Origin: Lutibacter sp.
Lineage (GTDB): Bacteria > Bacteroidota > Bacteroidia > Flavobacteriales > Flavobacteriaceae
Assembly: GCA_027449025.1 (NCBI GenBank)
Contig: DAIDMK010000007.1
Span: 47,284 to 111,283 of the forward strand
DNA length: 64,000 nucleotides
Reading direction: 5' to 3'
Part shown: positions 1-8,551 of the stretch, in pieces
Position numbering within the stretch: position 1 is the stretch's first letter
How the letters are laid out: the number at the start of each line of letters is the position of its first letter
The notes under the pieces: model-generated
What the model saw: the letters and a program-made list of their open reading frames with translations, nothing else
What the model was told of the DNA's origin: nothing
Databases searched by the model: none
Program-made: the position numbers and the translations under genes

Positions 1-305
1 CCGAGACTGAAATTAGAGGCGGAAATAAATGCGCCATTATTTTGTTTACAAAGTTCGACTGCTTCAGGCAATCTAGTCAACCAACCTGTTGTGCCACTAA
101 TTACGGGAACTCGATTGTTTATACAAGTTGAAATATTGTTGAAAGCAGCAGCAGGAATGCTAAAATCAATGGCCACATCGGCTAAAGTAATATCGTAATC
201 CGAACTGTTATCATCAATTTTCAATACGATTTCATGACCTCTTTGTAATGCAATTTGCTCAATTGCTTTGCCCATTTTTCCATAACCCAATAAAGCTATT
301 TTCAT
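1..305 (-). CDS. dapB: 4-hydroxy-tetrahydrodipicolinate reductase DapB (3' part beyond window)
   Basis: The first ~101 residues of DapB are visible, running off the left edge. The enzyme reduces hydroxy-tetrahydrodipicolinate with NAD(P)H in lysine and diaminopimelate synthesis, in the cytoplasm. The N-terminal Rossmann motif reads MKIALLGYGKMGKAIEQIA, followed by a shortened nucleotide-binding lobe with IDFS and the signature stretch VISGTTGW, all typical of the compact Bacteroidota DapB. The start codon is ATG at 305-303, just downstream of a short dispersed repeat (306-416). Its upstream neighbours on the same strand are DUF5683, parB and parA, the usual flavobacterial order, which supports the call. 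The catalytic C-terminal half is not in the window. Confidence 0.93.
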   Translation of the reverse strand, partial: MKIALLGYGKMGKAIEQIALQRGHEIVLKIDDNSSDYDITLADVAIDFSIPAAAFNNISTCINNRVPVISGTTGWLTRLPEAVELCKQNNGAFISASNFSL

Positions 306-416
306 CTGTTTGCATTTTGTTTTTTAACGGTAACAGTTACTACCTGCTTGCCGGCCATCAGGTGTAATTCGTATATTTTCATTTGTTTTTGCATCAAGTT
401 TCAATTTGCTCATTTC
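306..416 (-). repeat. Diverged copy of a dispersed short repeat in the dapB leader
   Basis: Between DUF5683 and dapB lies a sequence whose minus-strand 3' end (a TAA, an A-rich run, then AAACAG and the ATG of the next gene) matches the ends of the repeats at 8129-8302 and 33294-33398. It is the most diverged copy. It carries an open micro-ORF on the minus strand beginning MSKLKLDAKTNEN and ending SNCYR, and another whose TGA overlaps the dapB start codon. No function is known to me; it may be a decaying mobile repeat or a leader peptide. Confidence 0.4.
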
Positions 417-420
417 ATAA

Positions 421-999
421 TTAAAAATTAAAATTAATTGATGCGCCTACAATTGATTTGTTATTGATGTCGCTGCGAATTATTTGCGGAGAAACAGAAA
501 GATTGTTGTCAACATTATGTTGCAATAAATGTGCATTGACACTTGCTTCAACAATTTGTAATAAATAAAAACCGACAGTAACAAGAAGTGATAGATCTCG
601 GTCTTTCTTATATGATTTTTGTGCAGAAATTAAAGCATCGTTTGATAAATAAATATTTCCGTCTAATCCGTCAAATTCATCAGGTTTTTCATTAATTCTT
701 AATTTGTAGGCTGTTCTGGCTCTGTTATAGTTGTCGTTATTTGTATGATAAAAATAAACACCGGAACCCAAAGCTCCATAAATAATAGGGATTTTCCAGT
801 ATTTTTTGTTGAAAGCTTGTCCGAGTCCAGGTAAAACAGCTGAATAAAAGGCGGCTCTGGCAGGTGAAAGAGGCTTAAAATTGTCGCTGGATGGTTTTAT
901 TGTATCCTGAATTTTTACTTGAACCTCTGTTTGCGCATAACCAGTAAACACAGTTAAAACTGCAATTATTAAATAGTTATATAGCTTTTTTTTGAGCAC
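421..999 (-). CDS. DUF5683 domain protein, probable envelope protein
   Basis: This 192-residue protein has a signal peptide or anchor (residues 1-22, ending FTGYAQ), then a DUF5683 region with the typical LPGLGQ motif near residue 57 and at least two hydrophobic stretches (about 70-85 and 138-158). The family is widespread in Bacteroidota and has no assigned function. It begins with GTG at 999 directly after the parB stop codon at 1000, so translational coupling to parB is likely. The operon parA-parB-DUF5683-dapB is a common flavobacterial arrangement and suggests a link to cell-cycle or envelope upkeep, which is inference only. Confidence 0.88.
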   Translation of the reverse strand: MLKKKLYNYLIIAVLTVFTGYAQTEVQVKIQDTIKPSSDNFKPLSPARAAFYSAVLPGLGQAFNKKYWKIPIIYGALGSGVYFYHTNNDNYNRARTAYKLRINEKPDEFDGLDGNIYLSNDALISAQKSYKKDRDLSLLVTVGFYLLQIVEASVNAHLLQHNVDNNLSVSPQIIRSDINNKSIVGASINFNF

Positions 1000-1893
1000 T
1001 TATTCCAATAATTTTTTTAATCGGTTAAAATCTTCTTCAGAATGAAATGGGATGCTGATTTTTCCTTTGTCTTTTCCCGATAATTTTATGTCAATTTTAT
1101 GTCCGAAATAATTGCTGAAAGTTTTTAATCCATCATTCACAAATGCTGGAAGTTTGGCTTCTTTAACTGGTTTCTTTGGTTTTACAACGATTTCTTCTTT
1201 TAAATCTTTAACCAGATTTTCGGTTTGCCTTACCGATAATTTTTGTTTAATTATTTTTTCATAAATGCTTAATTGGTCTTCGGTATTTTCAACATTTATT
1301 AACGCTCGACCGTGTCCCATAGATAAAAATCCGTCGCGCATTCCTGTTTGGATTATTGGATCCAATTTTAGCAATCGTAAATAGTTACTGATTGTAGAAC
1401 GCTTTTTCCCAACTCGTTTGCTCATTTCTTCCTGTGTCAAATCAATTTCGTCAATCAATCTTTGGTAGGTTAGCGCAACTTCTATTGGATCTAAATCTTT
1501 TCGCTGTATATTTTCAACCAATGCCATTTCAAGCATTTCTTGGTCGTTGGCAAGTCTAATATAAGCTGGGATTGTGGTATTTCCGATTAATTTTGAAGCC
1601 CTATATCTTCTTTCACCCGATACCAGCTGAAATTTATTTCCCTCTAATTTTCTGATGGTAATAGGTTGAATTACGCCCAATTCTTTAATGGAGCTTCCCA
1701 ATTCGCGCAAGGATTCTTCGTTAAAATAACTTCTTGGCTGAAAAGGGTTAACTTCAATTAGATTCAAATCAATTTCCAAAATACTGCCAACAAGTTTATC
1801 GGCATTTTTATCGTTTGCGGAGGTAATATCGGAATTGTTCAATAAGGCGGACAATCCCCTTCCCATTGCTTGTTTTTTAATTGCTTTTGCCAT
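1000..1893 (-). CDS. parB: Chromosome partitioning protein ParB
   Basis: ParB is a CTPase clamp that loads at parS sites near the origin and partners with ParA in chromosome segregation. The 297-residue protein starts with the usual GRGLSALL motif (11-18), has the ParB/sulfiredoxin-like CTP-binding domain (about 38-130) with NPFQPR (49-54) and GERRYRAS (93-100), a helix-turn-helix region (about 150-175) and a C-terminal dimerisation segment. The start overlaps the end of parA by 17 bp, indicating a coupled operon. I saw no convincing 16-bp parS palindrome in the window, so the sites are probably elsewhere. Confidence 0.97.
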   Translation of the reverse strand: MAKAIKKQAMGRGLSALLNNSDITSANDKNADKLVGSILEIDLNLIEVNPFQPRSYFNEESLRELGSSIKELGVIQPITIRKLEGNKFQLVSGERRYRASKLIGNTTIPAYIRLANDQEMLEMALVENIQRKDLDPIEVALTYQRLIDEIDLTQEEMSKRVGKKRSTISNYLRLLKLDPIIQTGMRDGFLSMGHGRALINVENTEDQLSIYEKIIKQKLSVRQTENLVKDLKEEIVVKPKKPVKEAKLPAFVNDGLKTFSNYFGHKIDIKLSGKDKGKISIPFHSEEDFNRLKKLLE

Positions 1894-2659
1894 CCTTGCT
1901 ATGCAGTTTTAAAATTTCATTGGCTAAGTTAATATAATTTACTGCACCAGTGCTAGTTGCATCATAGGCGATAATGCTTTCGCCATAACTTGGTGCTTCA
2001 CTCAATCGTACGTTTCGTTGAATAATGGTTTTGAAAACCATACTTTGGAAATGTTTTTTAACTTCTTCCACCACTTGATTTGAAAGACGTAAACGGGAAT
2101 CATACATCGTTAATAACAATCCCTCAATATCTAAAGTGGTATTGTGTATTTTTTGGACACTTTTTATGGTGTTTAATAATTTTCCCAAACCTTCTAGTGC
2201 AAAATATTCGCATTGAATAGGGATAATTACTGAATCGGCGGCCACAAGCGAATTAAGGGTAATCAATCCCAATGAAGGTGCACAATCTATTAAAATATAA
2301 TCGTAATCATTTTTAATTTCTTCTAGCGCTTCCTTCAACATATATTCCCGGTTTTGTTTATCAACCAATTCTATTTCAATGGCCACTAAATCAATATGCG
2401 CAGGAATAATGTCAACATTTGGGGAATTTGACCCAACAATAGCCTCCTTTGCCGAAATGGAATGCTCAAACAATTGATATGTTCCAAGTTCAACTTCCTC
2501 TATTGAAATGCCAAGCCCCGATGAAGCATTTGCTTGTGGGTCGGCATCAATTAATAAAACTTTTTTTTCTAAAACCCCCAAAGCGGCGGCTAAATTAATT
2601 GTCGTTGTAGTTTTGCCAACACCACCCTTTTGATTGGCGATTGCAATAATTTTTCCCAT
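1877..2659 (-). CDS. parA: ParA/Soj family chromosome partitioning ATPase
   Basis: This 260-residue ATPase forms nucleoid-bound dimers that move ParB-parS complexes. The deviant Walker A motif KGGVGKTTTT (11-20) with its signature lysine (K11), the Walker B-like stretch DYILIDCAPSLG around 120-131, and the overall length match chromosomal Soj/ParA proteins. It is the first gene of the operon with parB, DUF5683 and dapB. The ~120 bp upstream hold the pepD terminator and presumably the promoter. Confidence 0.97.
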   Translation of the reverse strand: MGKIIAIANQKGGVGKTTTTINLAAALGVLEKKVLLIDADPQANASSGLGISIEEVELGTYQLFEHSISAKEAIVGSNSPNVDIIPAHIDLVAIEIELVDKQNREYMLKEALEEIKNDYDYILIDCAPSLGLITLNSLVAADSVIIPIQCEYFALEGLGKLLNTIKSVQKIHNTTLDIEGLLLTMYDSRLRLSNQVVEEVKKHFQSMVFKTIIQRNVRLSEAPSYGESIIAYDATSTGAVNYINLANEILKLHSKDGKSN

Positions 2660-2749
2660 AAAAGTATGTCGAATTATTTTAAGCCGTAAAAATACAATTA
2701 TTTATGGTTTTTAAAAGTTTATATTGTTAACAAAGAGCTAAAAAAACAA

Positions 2750-2772
2750 AAGGGCTGAACTGATCAACCCTT
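2750..2772 (-). terminator. Intrinsic terminator after pepD
   Basis: On the minus strand a 9-bp stem (AAGGGTTGA pairing with TCAGCCCTT, one G-U) is followed by a T-rich tract, 9 bp beyond the pepD stop codon. Confidence 0.7.
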
Positions 2773-2780
2773 TTCCATTT

Positions 2781-4238
2781 TTAATTTTTAACTGGAATAT
2801 TTTCTAGGATAGTCAATAAAAACTTCCAGAATTTTTGAGCGGATTTGATATTTGCTTTTTCATCGGGTGAATGTGCTCCTTGTATGGTTGGTCCAAATGA
2901 AATCATATCCATAGTAGGGTAATTGGTGCCTAAAATACCACATTCAAGCCCAGCATGGCAAGCCACAACGTTTGCCTTTCCGTCAAACAATTTTTCGTAA
3001 GTTTCTGATAGGAGCTTTAAAATTGGTGAGTTTACGTTCGGTTTCCAGCCTGGATAAGAGCCTGACAATGTTACATCATATCCTGCCATTTCGAAAGTGG
3101 CTTTTAGTGTATTTGCCAGATCAAATTTTGAAGATTCAACAGATGATCTTGTTAAACACAAGATTTTTACATTCTCATCTTTTACAATTACACGTGCAAC
3201 ATTATTTGAAGTTTCTACCAAATCTTTCATATCGTTGCTCATTCTATAAACACCGTTATGCGCTGCATAAATCATATTGAGTAAGGTATTTTGGCTTATG
3301 GTTGTCATCACTCTTTCAGGAGTTACCACTACAGAAACTTTAATTTCTAAATTGGGGTCAATAGTTGAAAGTTCAGCTTTAATTTCTCTTATGGTTTTGT
3401 TTATTTTTTTTATAAAAGCCTCTTTTCGGGAGTCAGCAACTGAAATGGTTGCAAAACTTTCCCTTGGAATGGCATTGCGCAAACTTCCTCCGTTAATTTC
3501 TGAAATTCTTATAAATTCTTTTGATTCGTATAATAAACGGTTCATAATCTTATTGGCATTCCCCAATCCTTTATGAATGTCCATTCCAGAGTGACCGCCT
3601 TTTAAACCTGTTATGGATATTGAATATCCAGTGCTGTTTACGGGAGTTCCAACTTCATTATAAGTATTATCAGCAGTGACATCAATGCCACCAGCACAGC
3701 CGATATCAATTTCATCGTCTTCTTCGGTATCTAGATTAAGTAATATTTCACCATTTAAATAATTTGCCTGCAATCCCATTGCACCTGTCATTCCTGTTTC
3801 TTCATCAATAGTGAACAGGGCTTCAATTGCAGGATGTTTAATAGTTTTTGAAGCCAAAATACTCATAATTGCAGCAACGCCTAATCCATTATCAGCCCCA
3901 AGCGTTGTGCCATCTGCACGAACCCAATCGCCATCAACTAGCATTTTAATTCCTTCTGTGTCAAAATTAAAATTGGTGTCCGAATTTTTTTGATGCACCA
4001 TATCTAAGTGCGATTGCAAAACAACAGTTTTGCGATTTTCCATGCCTTTTGACGCGATTTTTTTGATAATTACGTTTCCAACAGGATCGACGATGGTATC
4101 TAGGTTTAATTTTTTTCCAAAATCAACCATAAATTGTATTACACGTTCTTCTTTTTTAGATCCTCTAGGAACCGCATTTAAATCAGCAAAATTATTCCAA
4201 AGTTCTTTTGGTTCAAGAGTTCTTATATCTTTTGTCAT
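2781..4238 (-). CDS. pepD: Aminoacyl-histidine dipeptidase (M20 family, PepD)
   Basis: This is a cytosolic dinuclear zinc peptidase that hydrolyses Xaa-His and other dipeptides. At 485 residues it has the normal PepD length. Metal and catalytic motifs are visible: QSHLDMVHQK with H77 and D79, GADNG with the bridging D117, and IDEETGMTGA with E147 and E148. A lid or dimerisation domain is inserted in the middle (about 200-390). It is 18 bp downstream of the nitroreductase gene on the same strand and probably cotranscribed with it. Large open frames on the opposite strand are shadows of its codon usage. Confidence 0.95.
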   Translation of the reverse strand: MTKDIRTLEPKELWNNFADLNAVPRGSKKEERVIQFMVDFGKKLNLDTIVDPVGNVIIKKIASKGMENRKTVVLQSHLDMVHQKNSDTNFNFDTEGIKMLVDGDWVRADGTTLGADNGLGVAAIMSILASKTIKHPAIEALFTIDEETGMTGAMGLQANYLNGEILLNLDTEEDDEIDIGCAGGIDVTADNTYNEVGTPVNSTGYSISITGLKGGHSGMDIHKGLGNANKIMNRLLYESKEFIRISEINGGSLRNAIPRESFATISVADSRKEAFIKKINKTIREIKAELSTIDPNLEIKVSVVVTPERVMTTISQNTLLNMIYAAHNGVYRMSNDMKDLVETSNNVARVIVKDENVKILCLTRSSVESSKFDLANTLKATFEMAGYDVTLSGSYPGWKPNVNSPILKLLSETYEKLFDGKANVVACHAGLECGILGTNYPTMDMISFGPTIQGAHSPDEKANIKSAQKFWKFLLTILENIPVKN

Positions 4239-4256
4239 TTTTTGTTGTTTAAGTTT

Positions 4257-4889
4257 TTATAATATTTCTAGGACAGTTTCATTTAAAGGTTTTCTTACTT
4301 TTTTCATAGTGCTCATAAAATCATCATCAGCCCTAAAACCAACAGGCATCAATAATACGGATTTTAAATTTTGTGACGGTAAATTTAACAATTCATCAAT
4401 TTTTTCAGGCATAAAACCTTCCATCGGGCAAGCGTCAATCTTTTCAATGGCGCAAACGGTCATTAAATTCCCTAAGGCAATATAGGCTTGGTTTGTTGCC
4501 GATATTTGTTTTTCTTCTATAGATTTGTTTTGGAAGTTACCAATTAATTGATTCCTATATTTAGAAATAATTTCTTCTGAGGTACCTCTAATTTCTTTTT
4601 CCATATCGAAATAAGCATTGATAGCTTCAGGAGTGGTGTCCTTTTCGATGCAAAAAACCAATAGGTGTGAAGCGTCTGCAACTTGGCGTTGATAATAACA
4701 ATATTTTACAAATTCTTCTTTAAGTTTATTGTTCTTAATAATAATTAATTTTAAAGGTTGCAAGCCAAATGAAGTCGCCATTAAATTAAACGCTTTTTTA
4801 AGGATGTCAATTTGTTGGGTCGATAATTTTTTTGAAGGATCAAATTTTTTGGTAGCATACCTCCATTTTAAACTTTCGATGATGTTCAT
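4257..4889 (-). CDS. NAD(P)H-dependent nitroreductase family protein
   Basis: A 210-residue FMN-dependent oxidoreductase of the NfsB-like nitroreductase family. The N-terminal helix with WRYATKKFDPSKKLS (9-23) supplies the usual phosphate- and flavin-binding Arg and Lys residues; SFGLQPLKLI (about 41-50) and the C-terminal PVGFRADDD stretch are also typical. The natural substrate cannot be read from sequence; such enzymes reduce nitroaromatics, quinones or dihydropteridines. It lies directly upstream of pepD on the same strand. Confidence 0.92.
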   Translation of the reverse strand: MNIIESLKWRYATKKFDPSKKLSTQQIDILKKAFNLMATSFGLQPLKLIIIKNNKLKEEFVKYCYYQRQVADASHLLVFCIEKDTTPEAINAYFDMEKEIRGTSEEIISKYRNQLIGNFQNKSIEEKQISATNQAYIALGNLMTVCAIEKIDACPMEGFMPEKIDELLNLPSQNLKSVLLMPVGFRADDDFMSTMKKVRKPLNETVLEIL

Positions 4890-5005
4890 TTACTTAAATT
4901 TTATAAGATACAAAAATAATTTAAAAATACCGAAATCTGGTTAAATTCTGATTCAATTTTTTTTACTTAAAGGAAATGCATACTTTTATTTGTTATTAAA
5001 TTGCT

Positions 5006-6292
5006 ATGAAGGAAAATCTACTACATTTTGTGTGGAAACTTAAATTGTTTTCAACTGTTCAATTAAAATCTACCAATGGTGATATTATTGAAATTATCTC
5101 CGCAGGAACTGCAAACTTAAATTCTGGTCCCGATTTTTTGAATGCCAAATTGGTGATAAACAATCAACTTTGGGTAGGAAATGTTGAAATTCATGTAAAT
5201 TCATCCGATTGGTATTTACACAACCATGAAATTGATGCAAATTATGATTCGGTGATTTTGCATGTTGTTTGGGAACATACTGTTGATGTTTTTAGAAAAA
5301 CAAATGAGCCCATCGCCACTTTGGAATTGAAAAATTATATTTCAAAGGAATTATTGAACAATTATGAGCAGCTTTTTAGCAAAAATAGGAACTGGATTAA
5401 CTGTGAAAAAGATATTGCCAGCATTGATTCCTTTATTTTTAGCAATTGGCTTGAACGGCTTTATGTTGAAAGGCTGGAAAATAAGGCCTTACAAATTCAA
5501 AATGTTGTAGCAAGTTTAAATAACAATTGGGAAGTGGTATTATTTGTTTTATTGGCAAGGAATTTTGGGTTGAAAATAAATGCAGAGGCTTTTATGAATT
5601 TTGCGAATTCTTTTAATTTTTCAATTGCAAGAAAAGTTTCTAATAATTTAAAACAGTTAGAAGCCTTGTTTTTTGGACAGGCAGGAATGCTTTCAGCTGA
5701 TGATGAATCGGAATATTATAAGGAACTAAAAAAGGAATATAATTTTTTGAAGGTGAAGTTTCAACTTACACCCATTTCAAGTGGCCAGATTCATTTTTTT
5801 AGGTTGCGGCCAAATAATTTTCCTACAATTCGATTGTCGCAATTGGCTATGGTATATCATCACCATCAAAATTTATTTTCTAAAATTATTGAAACGGACG
5901 ACATTCTGGAAATTTATGAGTTGTTTGATTTGGCGACTTCCAACTATTGGGAAACGCATTATACTTTTGAAAATTCCTCGAAAAAAAGCATTAAAAAAAT
6001 TACGAAACCATTTATTGATTTGCTGTTGATAAATACCATTATTCCTTTGAAATTTATGTATTTAAAGAGTCTGGGCAAAAATGATTTAAGTGCTGTGCTT
6101 ACTATAATAGCCAAAATTAAGCCAGAAAAAAACGAAATTATTTCAAAATTTAACGAACTTAACATTAAAAGTAACTCCGCTTTTGAAACTCAGGCTTTGC
6201 TTCAACTTAAAAATGAATATTGCAGCAAGCAATTATGCCTGAGTTGTGCAATTGGCAAAGAATTGCTAAAAGGGCAACTATTTTACCATTAA
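5006..6292 (+). CDS. DUF2851 family protein
   Basis: A 428-residue protein matching DUF2851, a family largely confined to Bacteroidota and of unknown function. The conserved N-terminal part contains LLHFVWKL (5-12), GTANLNSGPDF (about 34-44), GNVEIHVNSSDWY and HVVWEH, a run of conserved Trp, His and Asp residues suggesting a catalytic or metal site. A Cys cluster near the C-terminus (CSKQLCLSCAIG) is also a family trait and could bind metal. It is monocistronic and divergent from the nitroreductase. Confidence 0.9.
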   Translation: MKENLLHFVWKLKLFSTVQLKSTNGDIIEIISAGTANLNSGPDFLNAKLVINNQLWVGNVEIHVNSSDWYLHNHEIDANYDSVILHVVWEHTVDVFRKTNEPIATLELKNYISKELLNNYEQLFSKNRNWINCEKDIASIDSFIFSNWLERLYVERLENKALQIQNVVASLNNNWEVVLFVLLARNFGLKINAEAFMNFANSFNFSIARKVSNNLKQLEALFFGQAGMLSADDESEYYKELKKEYNFLKVKFQLTPISSGQIHFFRLRPNNFPTIRLSQLAMVYHHHQNLFSKIIETDDILEIYELFDLATSNYWETHYTFENSSKKSIKKITKPFIDLLLINTIIPLKFMYLKSLGKNDLSAVLTIIAKIKPEKNEIISKFNELNIKSNSAFETQALLQLKNEYCSKQLCLSCAIGKELLKGQLFYH

Positions 6293-6354
6293 ATTTTTAA
6301 GAATAATCTTGAATTCAGATTTTTCATTCCATATAGGAATAGTAGTCTCATTTG

Positions 6355-6498
6355 CTAATTTATAACAAATTTTAAAGAAAGTTTGGCATCTTCAACACAA
6401 CCCGACAAATCAGTAGTTTTTGGAATGTATTCATCTATAGGTGCATAATAAACAAGGCATTCATCGGCATGTTTTAATTCTGTGGTTTTGTTGTTGCT
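6355..6498 (-). pseudogene. Possible coding remnant, 47 codons without start
   Basis: After the epimerase gene the minus strand holds an open stretch that translates to TELKHADECLVYYAPIDEY and on to SLKFVIN before a TAG. Its residue composition looks protein-like, but it has no in-frame ATG and is preceded at once by TAA. It may be the tail of a decayed gene. I do not recognise the family and chance is possible. Confidence 0.3.
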
Positions 6499-6510
6499 TT
6501 AAAAACCAAC

Positions 6511-7431
6511 TCATAACCCGCAATCCAAGATTACTTGCCATTCAAATTTTTCATCGGGTTCTATAACCTGCAACCCGTTTTTGTTGTTAAAACAATTTGG
6601 CGCACAAGTCATAGGTTCAATAGCAACAGAATCTCTTGTTGAGGGTGTATAAACTTGCAAGTAGCTTTTTTTAGTTTTTGAAGAAAAATTTAAGTCAATT
6701 TTATATGTTTCACATTTAAAAGTAACTTGAGGCTTGTTCGTTATAAAACAATCGTCTAAAAAAGTAGTTTTAATTAACAAGGGCGTTTTAAATTTCAACG
6801 GAATTTCATGCTGTGGAATCATTTTGTTGTCTAAATCATACTGGGTTTCAGCCTCAAAATTTAGGGAACTTGTGTTTAAATTATTTGTTTTAAAATATGG
6901 ATGCCATCCAATTCCGAAGGGAAAAGAATTTTTGCCATGATTAACAACTTGAAAATTAATGGTCATTTTTTCTTTTGAAAACATATAAATAACTTTTATT
7001 TGGTAGGGAAAAGGAAAGCCTTTTGTTTTTCCTTCATCAGTATAATAAAGTGTCACAATTGCGCTGTTTTCTGATGTTTCTATATTTTTAATTGAAAACT
7101 GCTTGTCGTAAATATGGCCGTGAAGCGCATTGTTTAATGCAGTTTCATTACAATCCAATTCGTATTTCGTTTGGTTGAATTCATATCTTCCTTGTGAAAT
7201 TCTGTTTGGAAAAGGAAATAAGAAAGCAGATTTAAAAGTATTTTTATAATCATTTAAACCTTTAGCGGCATTTGAAATTCCATTGATAATATCAGTGTTA
7301 TTCAATGATAATTTTTGCAGTGAAGCACCTAAATTTGGATATATGGTGCTGTGAAATTTCAAAGTTTCATTTTTAATGACAATTTGATTTAACAGCGGAT
7401 TTTGATTTTTTAAAATTTCAACGGTATACAT
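6511..7431 (-). CDS. Aldose 1-epimerase family protein
   Basis: A 306-residue galactose-mutarotase-like beta-sandwich enzyme, likely to interconvert alpha and beta anomers of a hexose or hexose phosphate. Visible landmarks are PFPNRI (73-78), the two histidines of LHGHIYD (H104, H106), the catalytic-type His of IGWHPYF (H177), and the C-terminal EPMTC motif where a Glu acts as base in the family. It starts 4 bp after the stop of the Arc-like gene, so the two are probably cotranscribed. Substrate is uncertain; it could be a YeaD- or LacX-like variant. Confidence 0.88.
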   Translation of the reverse strand: MYTVEILKNQNPLLNQIVIKNETLKFHSTIYPNLGASLQKLSLNNTDIINGISNAAKGLNDYKNTFKSAFLFPFPNRISQGRYEFNQTKYELDCNETALNNALHGHIYDKQFSIKNIETSENSAIVTLYYTDEGKTKGFPFPYQIKVIYMFSKEKMTINFQVVNHGKNSFPFGIGWHPYFKTNNLNTSSLNFEAETQYDLDNKMIPQHEIPLKFKTPLLIKTTFLDDCFITNKPQVTFKCETYKIDLNFSSKTKKSYLQVYTPSTRDSVAIEPMTCAPNCFNNKNGLQVIEPDEKFEWQVILDCGL

Positions 7432-7435
7432 TTAT

Positions 7436-7603
7436 TTATGTTTTCGGATTTTGATTTTTAGGCAATCGTTTTGCATCTTTCAGGCTTTTGTTGAGCATCC
7501 ATTCCAATTGTCCGTTAGTAGAACGGAACTCATCTGCAGCCCATTTTTCAATAGCTTTTAGCATATCTTCATCTATTCTTAATGCAAATGCTTTTTTTGA
7601 CAT
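7436..7603 (-). CDS. Arc family ribbon-helix-helix DNA-binding protein
   Basis: A 55-residue protein, MSKKAFALRIDEDMLKAIEK at its start, with the ribbon (KKAFALRID) followed by two helices (EDMLKAIEKWAADEF and TNGQLEWMLNKSLKDA), the Arc/MetJ fold. The segment FRSTNGQLEWML is the usual Bacteroidota version of the turn. It is 3 bp downstream of the PH-like gene and 4 bp upstream of the epimerase gene. Small Arc-like proteins often accompany SPFH and PH-domain genes in this phylum. A regulatory role at this locus is likely, but its operator is unknown. Confidence 0.88.
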   Translation of the reverse strand: MSKKAFALRIDEDMLKAIEKWAADEFRSTNGQLEWMLNKSLKDAKRLPKNQNPKT

Positions 7604-7606
7604 ATT

Positions 7607-8128
7607 TTATTTCTTTTGAGAATTTATCATTTCATTTTTGTCCCGATAGGTTTCAAGAGTTCTTTGGATTTCTTCCTTTTTTTGTGTTCCAATTAAAATT
7701 TTCTTTCCGTTCAGCAATTCCAACTGAAGTCCTATGGCTCCTTTTACAGTAAATGATTTTCCCTTACTTTTTCTAAAACTGAATTTTAAACCCCAACCAC
7801 CATATTCAAAAATGGCGTTATAATTTCGAACATAGCATTTTGAAATTGAATCCCAAGGCAAAAACCGATAAGAGAAATGAAAGGGTAAATACTGATAATA
7901 AACACCTTTTTCATCTATTCTGGTTTTTAGTTTGAAAAAATTGAACAGCACAAATATGAATATAAGAATAAAAACGCCTCCTGTATTGCTAAGTATTTCT
8001 AAAAAGCTTCCTTGTGAAATAGCTTCCCAATCTTTTACTATGGGTATGGTAACCATAATAAAAGTAATTGCAATAACAATATATAGCCAAGATTGTGTGA
8101 ACTTTTGTTCTTCAATAAATATTTTCAT
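7607..8128 (-). CDS. Membrane protein with PH-like domain
   Basis: A 173-residue protein with two hydrophobic helices (about 15-33 and 48-66) and a C-terminal cytoplasmic domain of alternating beta strands (FSYRFLPWDSISKCYVR, GLKFSFRK, LQLELLNGKKILIGT) resembling bacterial PH-like domains. Its function is unknown. The ATG at 8128 follows immediately after one end of a tandem repeat, so the repeat forms its leader. It is in a row with the Arc-like and epimerase genes and close to an SPFH gene, a frequent flavobacterial grouping that suggests a membrane-organisation role. Confidence 0.75.
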   Translation of the reverse strand: MKIFIEEQKFTQSWLYIVIAITFIMVTIPIVKDWEAISQGSFLEILSNTGGVFILIFIFVLFNFFKLKTRIDEKGVYYQYLPFHFSYRFLPWDSISKCYVRNYNAIFEYGGWGLKFSFRKSKGKSFTVKGAIGLQLELLNGKKILIGTQKKEEIQRTLETYRDKNEMINSQKK

Positions 8129-8302
8129 CTGTTTACATTTTATTTTTTATTGGTACAGCTGCAGTTCGCCATTAATCATTCCTCTTTGTATCAAAATTTG
8201 CAATGCTCGTTTCATCTGTTTACATTTTATTTTTTATTGGTACAGCTGCAGTTCGCCATTAATCATTCCTCTTTGTATCAAAATTTGTAACGCTCGTTTC
8301 AT
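8129..8302 (-). repeat. Tandem duplication of an 87-bp unit with a 22-codon micro-ORF
   Basis: Two nearly identical 87-bp units (8129-8215 and 8216-8302) lie between the DUF4177 and PH-like genes. On the minus strand each encodes the same micro-ORF, MKRALQILIQRGMINGELQL then YQ and TAA, followed by an A-rich spacer and AAACAG just before the next ATG. The units differ only at two synonymous positions in codons 4 and 5 (GCA/GCG, TTG/TTA). Related but decayed copies are at 306-416, 33294-33398 and 49083-49198. Confidence 0.85.
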
Positions 8303-8366
8303 TTTAGCATATTTTAAGTTGGTTTTTTTGAACTGGGTAATTGCTATTTAGTTTAAAAACTGGTCA

Positions 8367-8534
8367 TCAATATTTGTTTTTATCCCGCTCAAATATCACT
8401 TTTGAAAAATCGCCGTGGCCGTTGCTTAAAGCGCTAACAACTTTCCAACCTTCTCTAGCGTATTGGTTAAGTGTGTCTTCAAAAAAGACATCTTTTTTCC
8501 AAAATCCTTTTGATATAATTTTATATTCCTTCAT
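8367..8534 (-). CDS. DUF4177 domain small protein
   Basis: A 55-residue protein with the DUF4177 pattern: EYKIISKGFWKKD, a helix, then YAREGWKVVSALSNGHG and a final strand FSKVIFERDK. The family is small, cytoplasmic and of unknown function; the GW.VV core is its hallmark. It starts with ATG at 8534, 17 bp after a 21-codon ORF that itself follows the SPFH gene, and is followed by the tandem repeat. It was missed by simple length cut-offs but its coding character is clear. Confidence 0.82.
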   Translation of the reverse strand: MKEYKIISKGFWKKDVFFEDTLNQYAREGWKVVSALSNGHGDFSKVIFERDKNKY

Positions 8535-8551
8535 CGTTGTAAAATTAATTA

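Noticed and set aside
2972..3993. Several plus-strand ORFs of 60-102 codons opposite pepD
   Set aside because: They lie wholly antisense to a conserved peptidase with intact motifs; their translations have no domain features and reflect complement codon usage.
8093..8290. Plus-strand 65-codon ORF with an internal peptide repeat
   Set aside because: The repeat is only the complement of the 87-bp tandem DNA repeat; the minus-strand micro-ORF has the better start and context.
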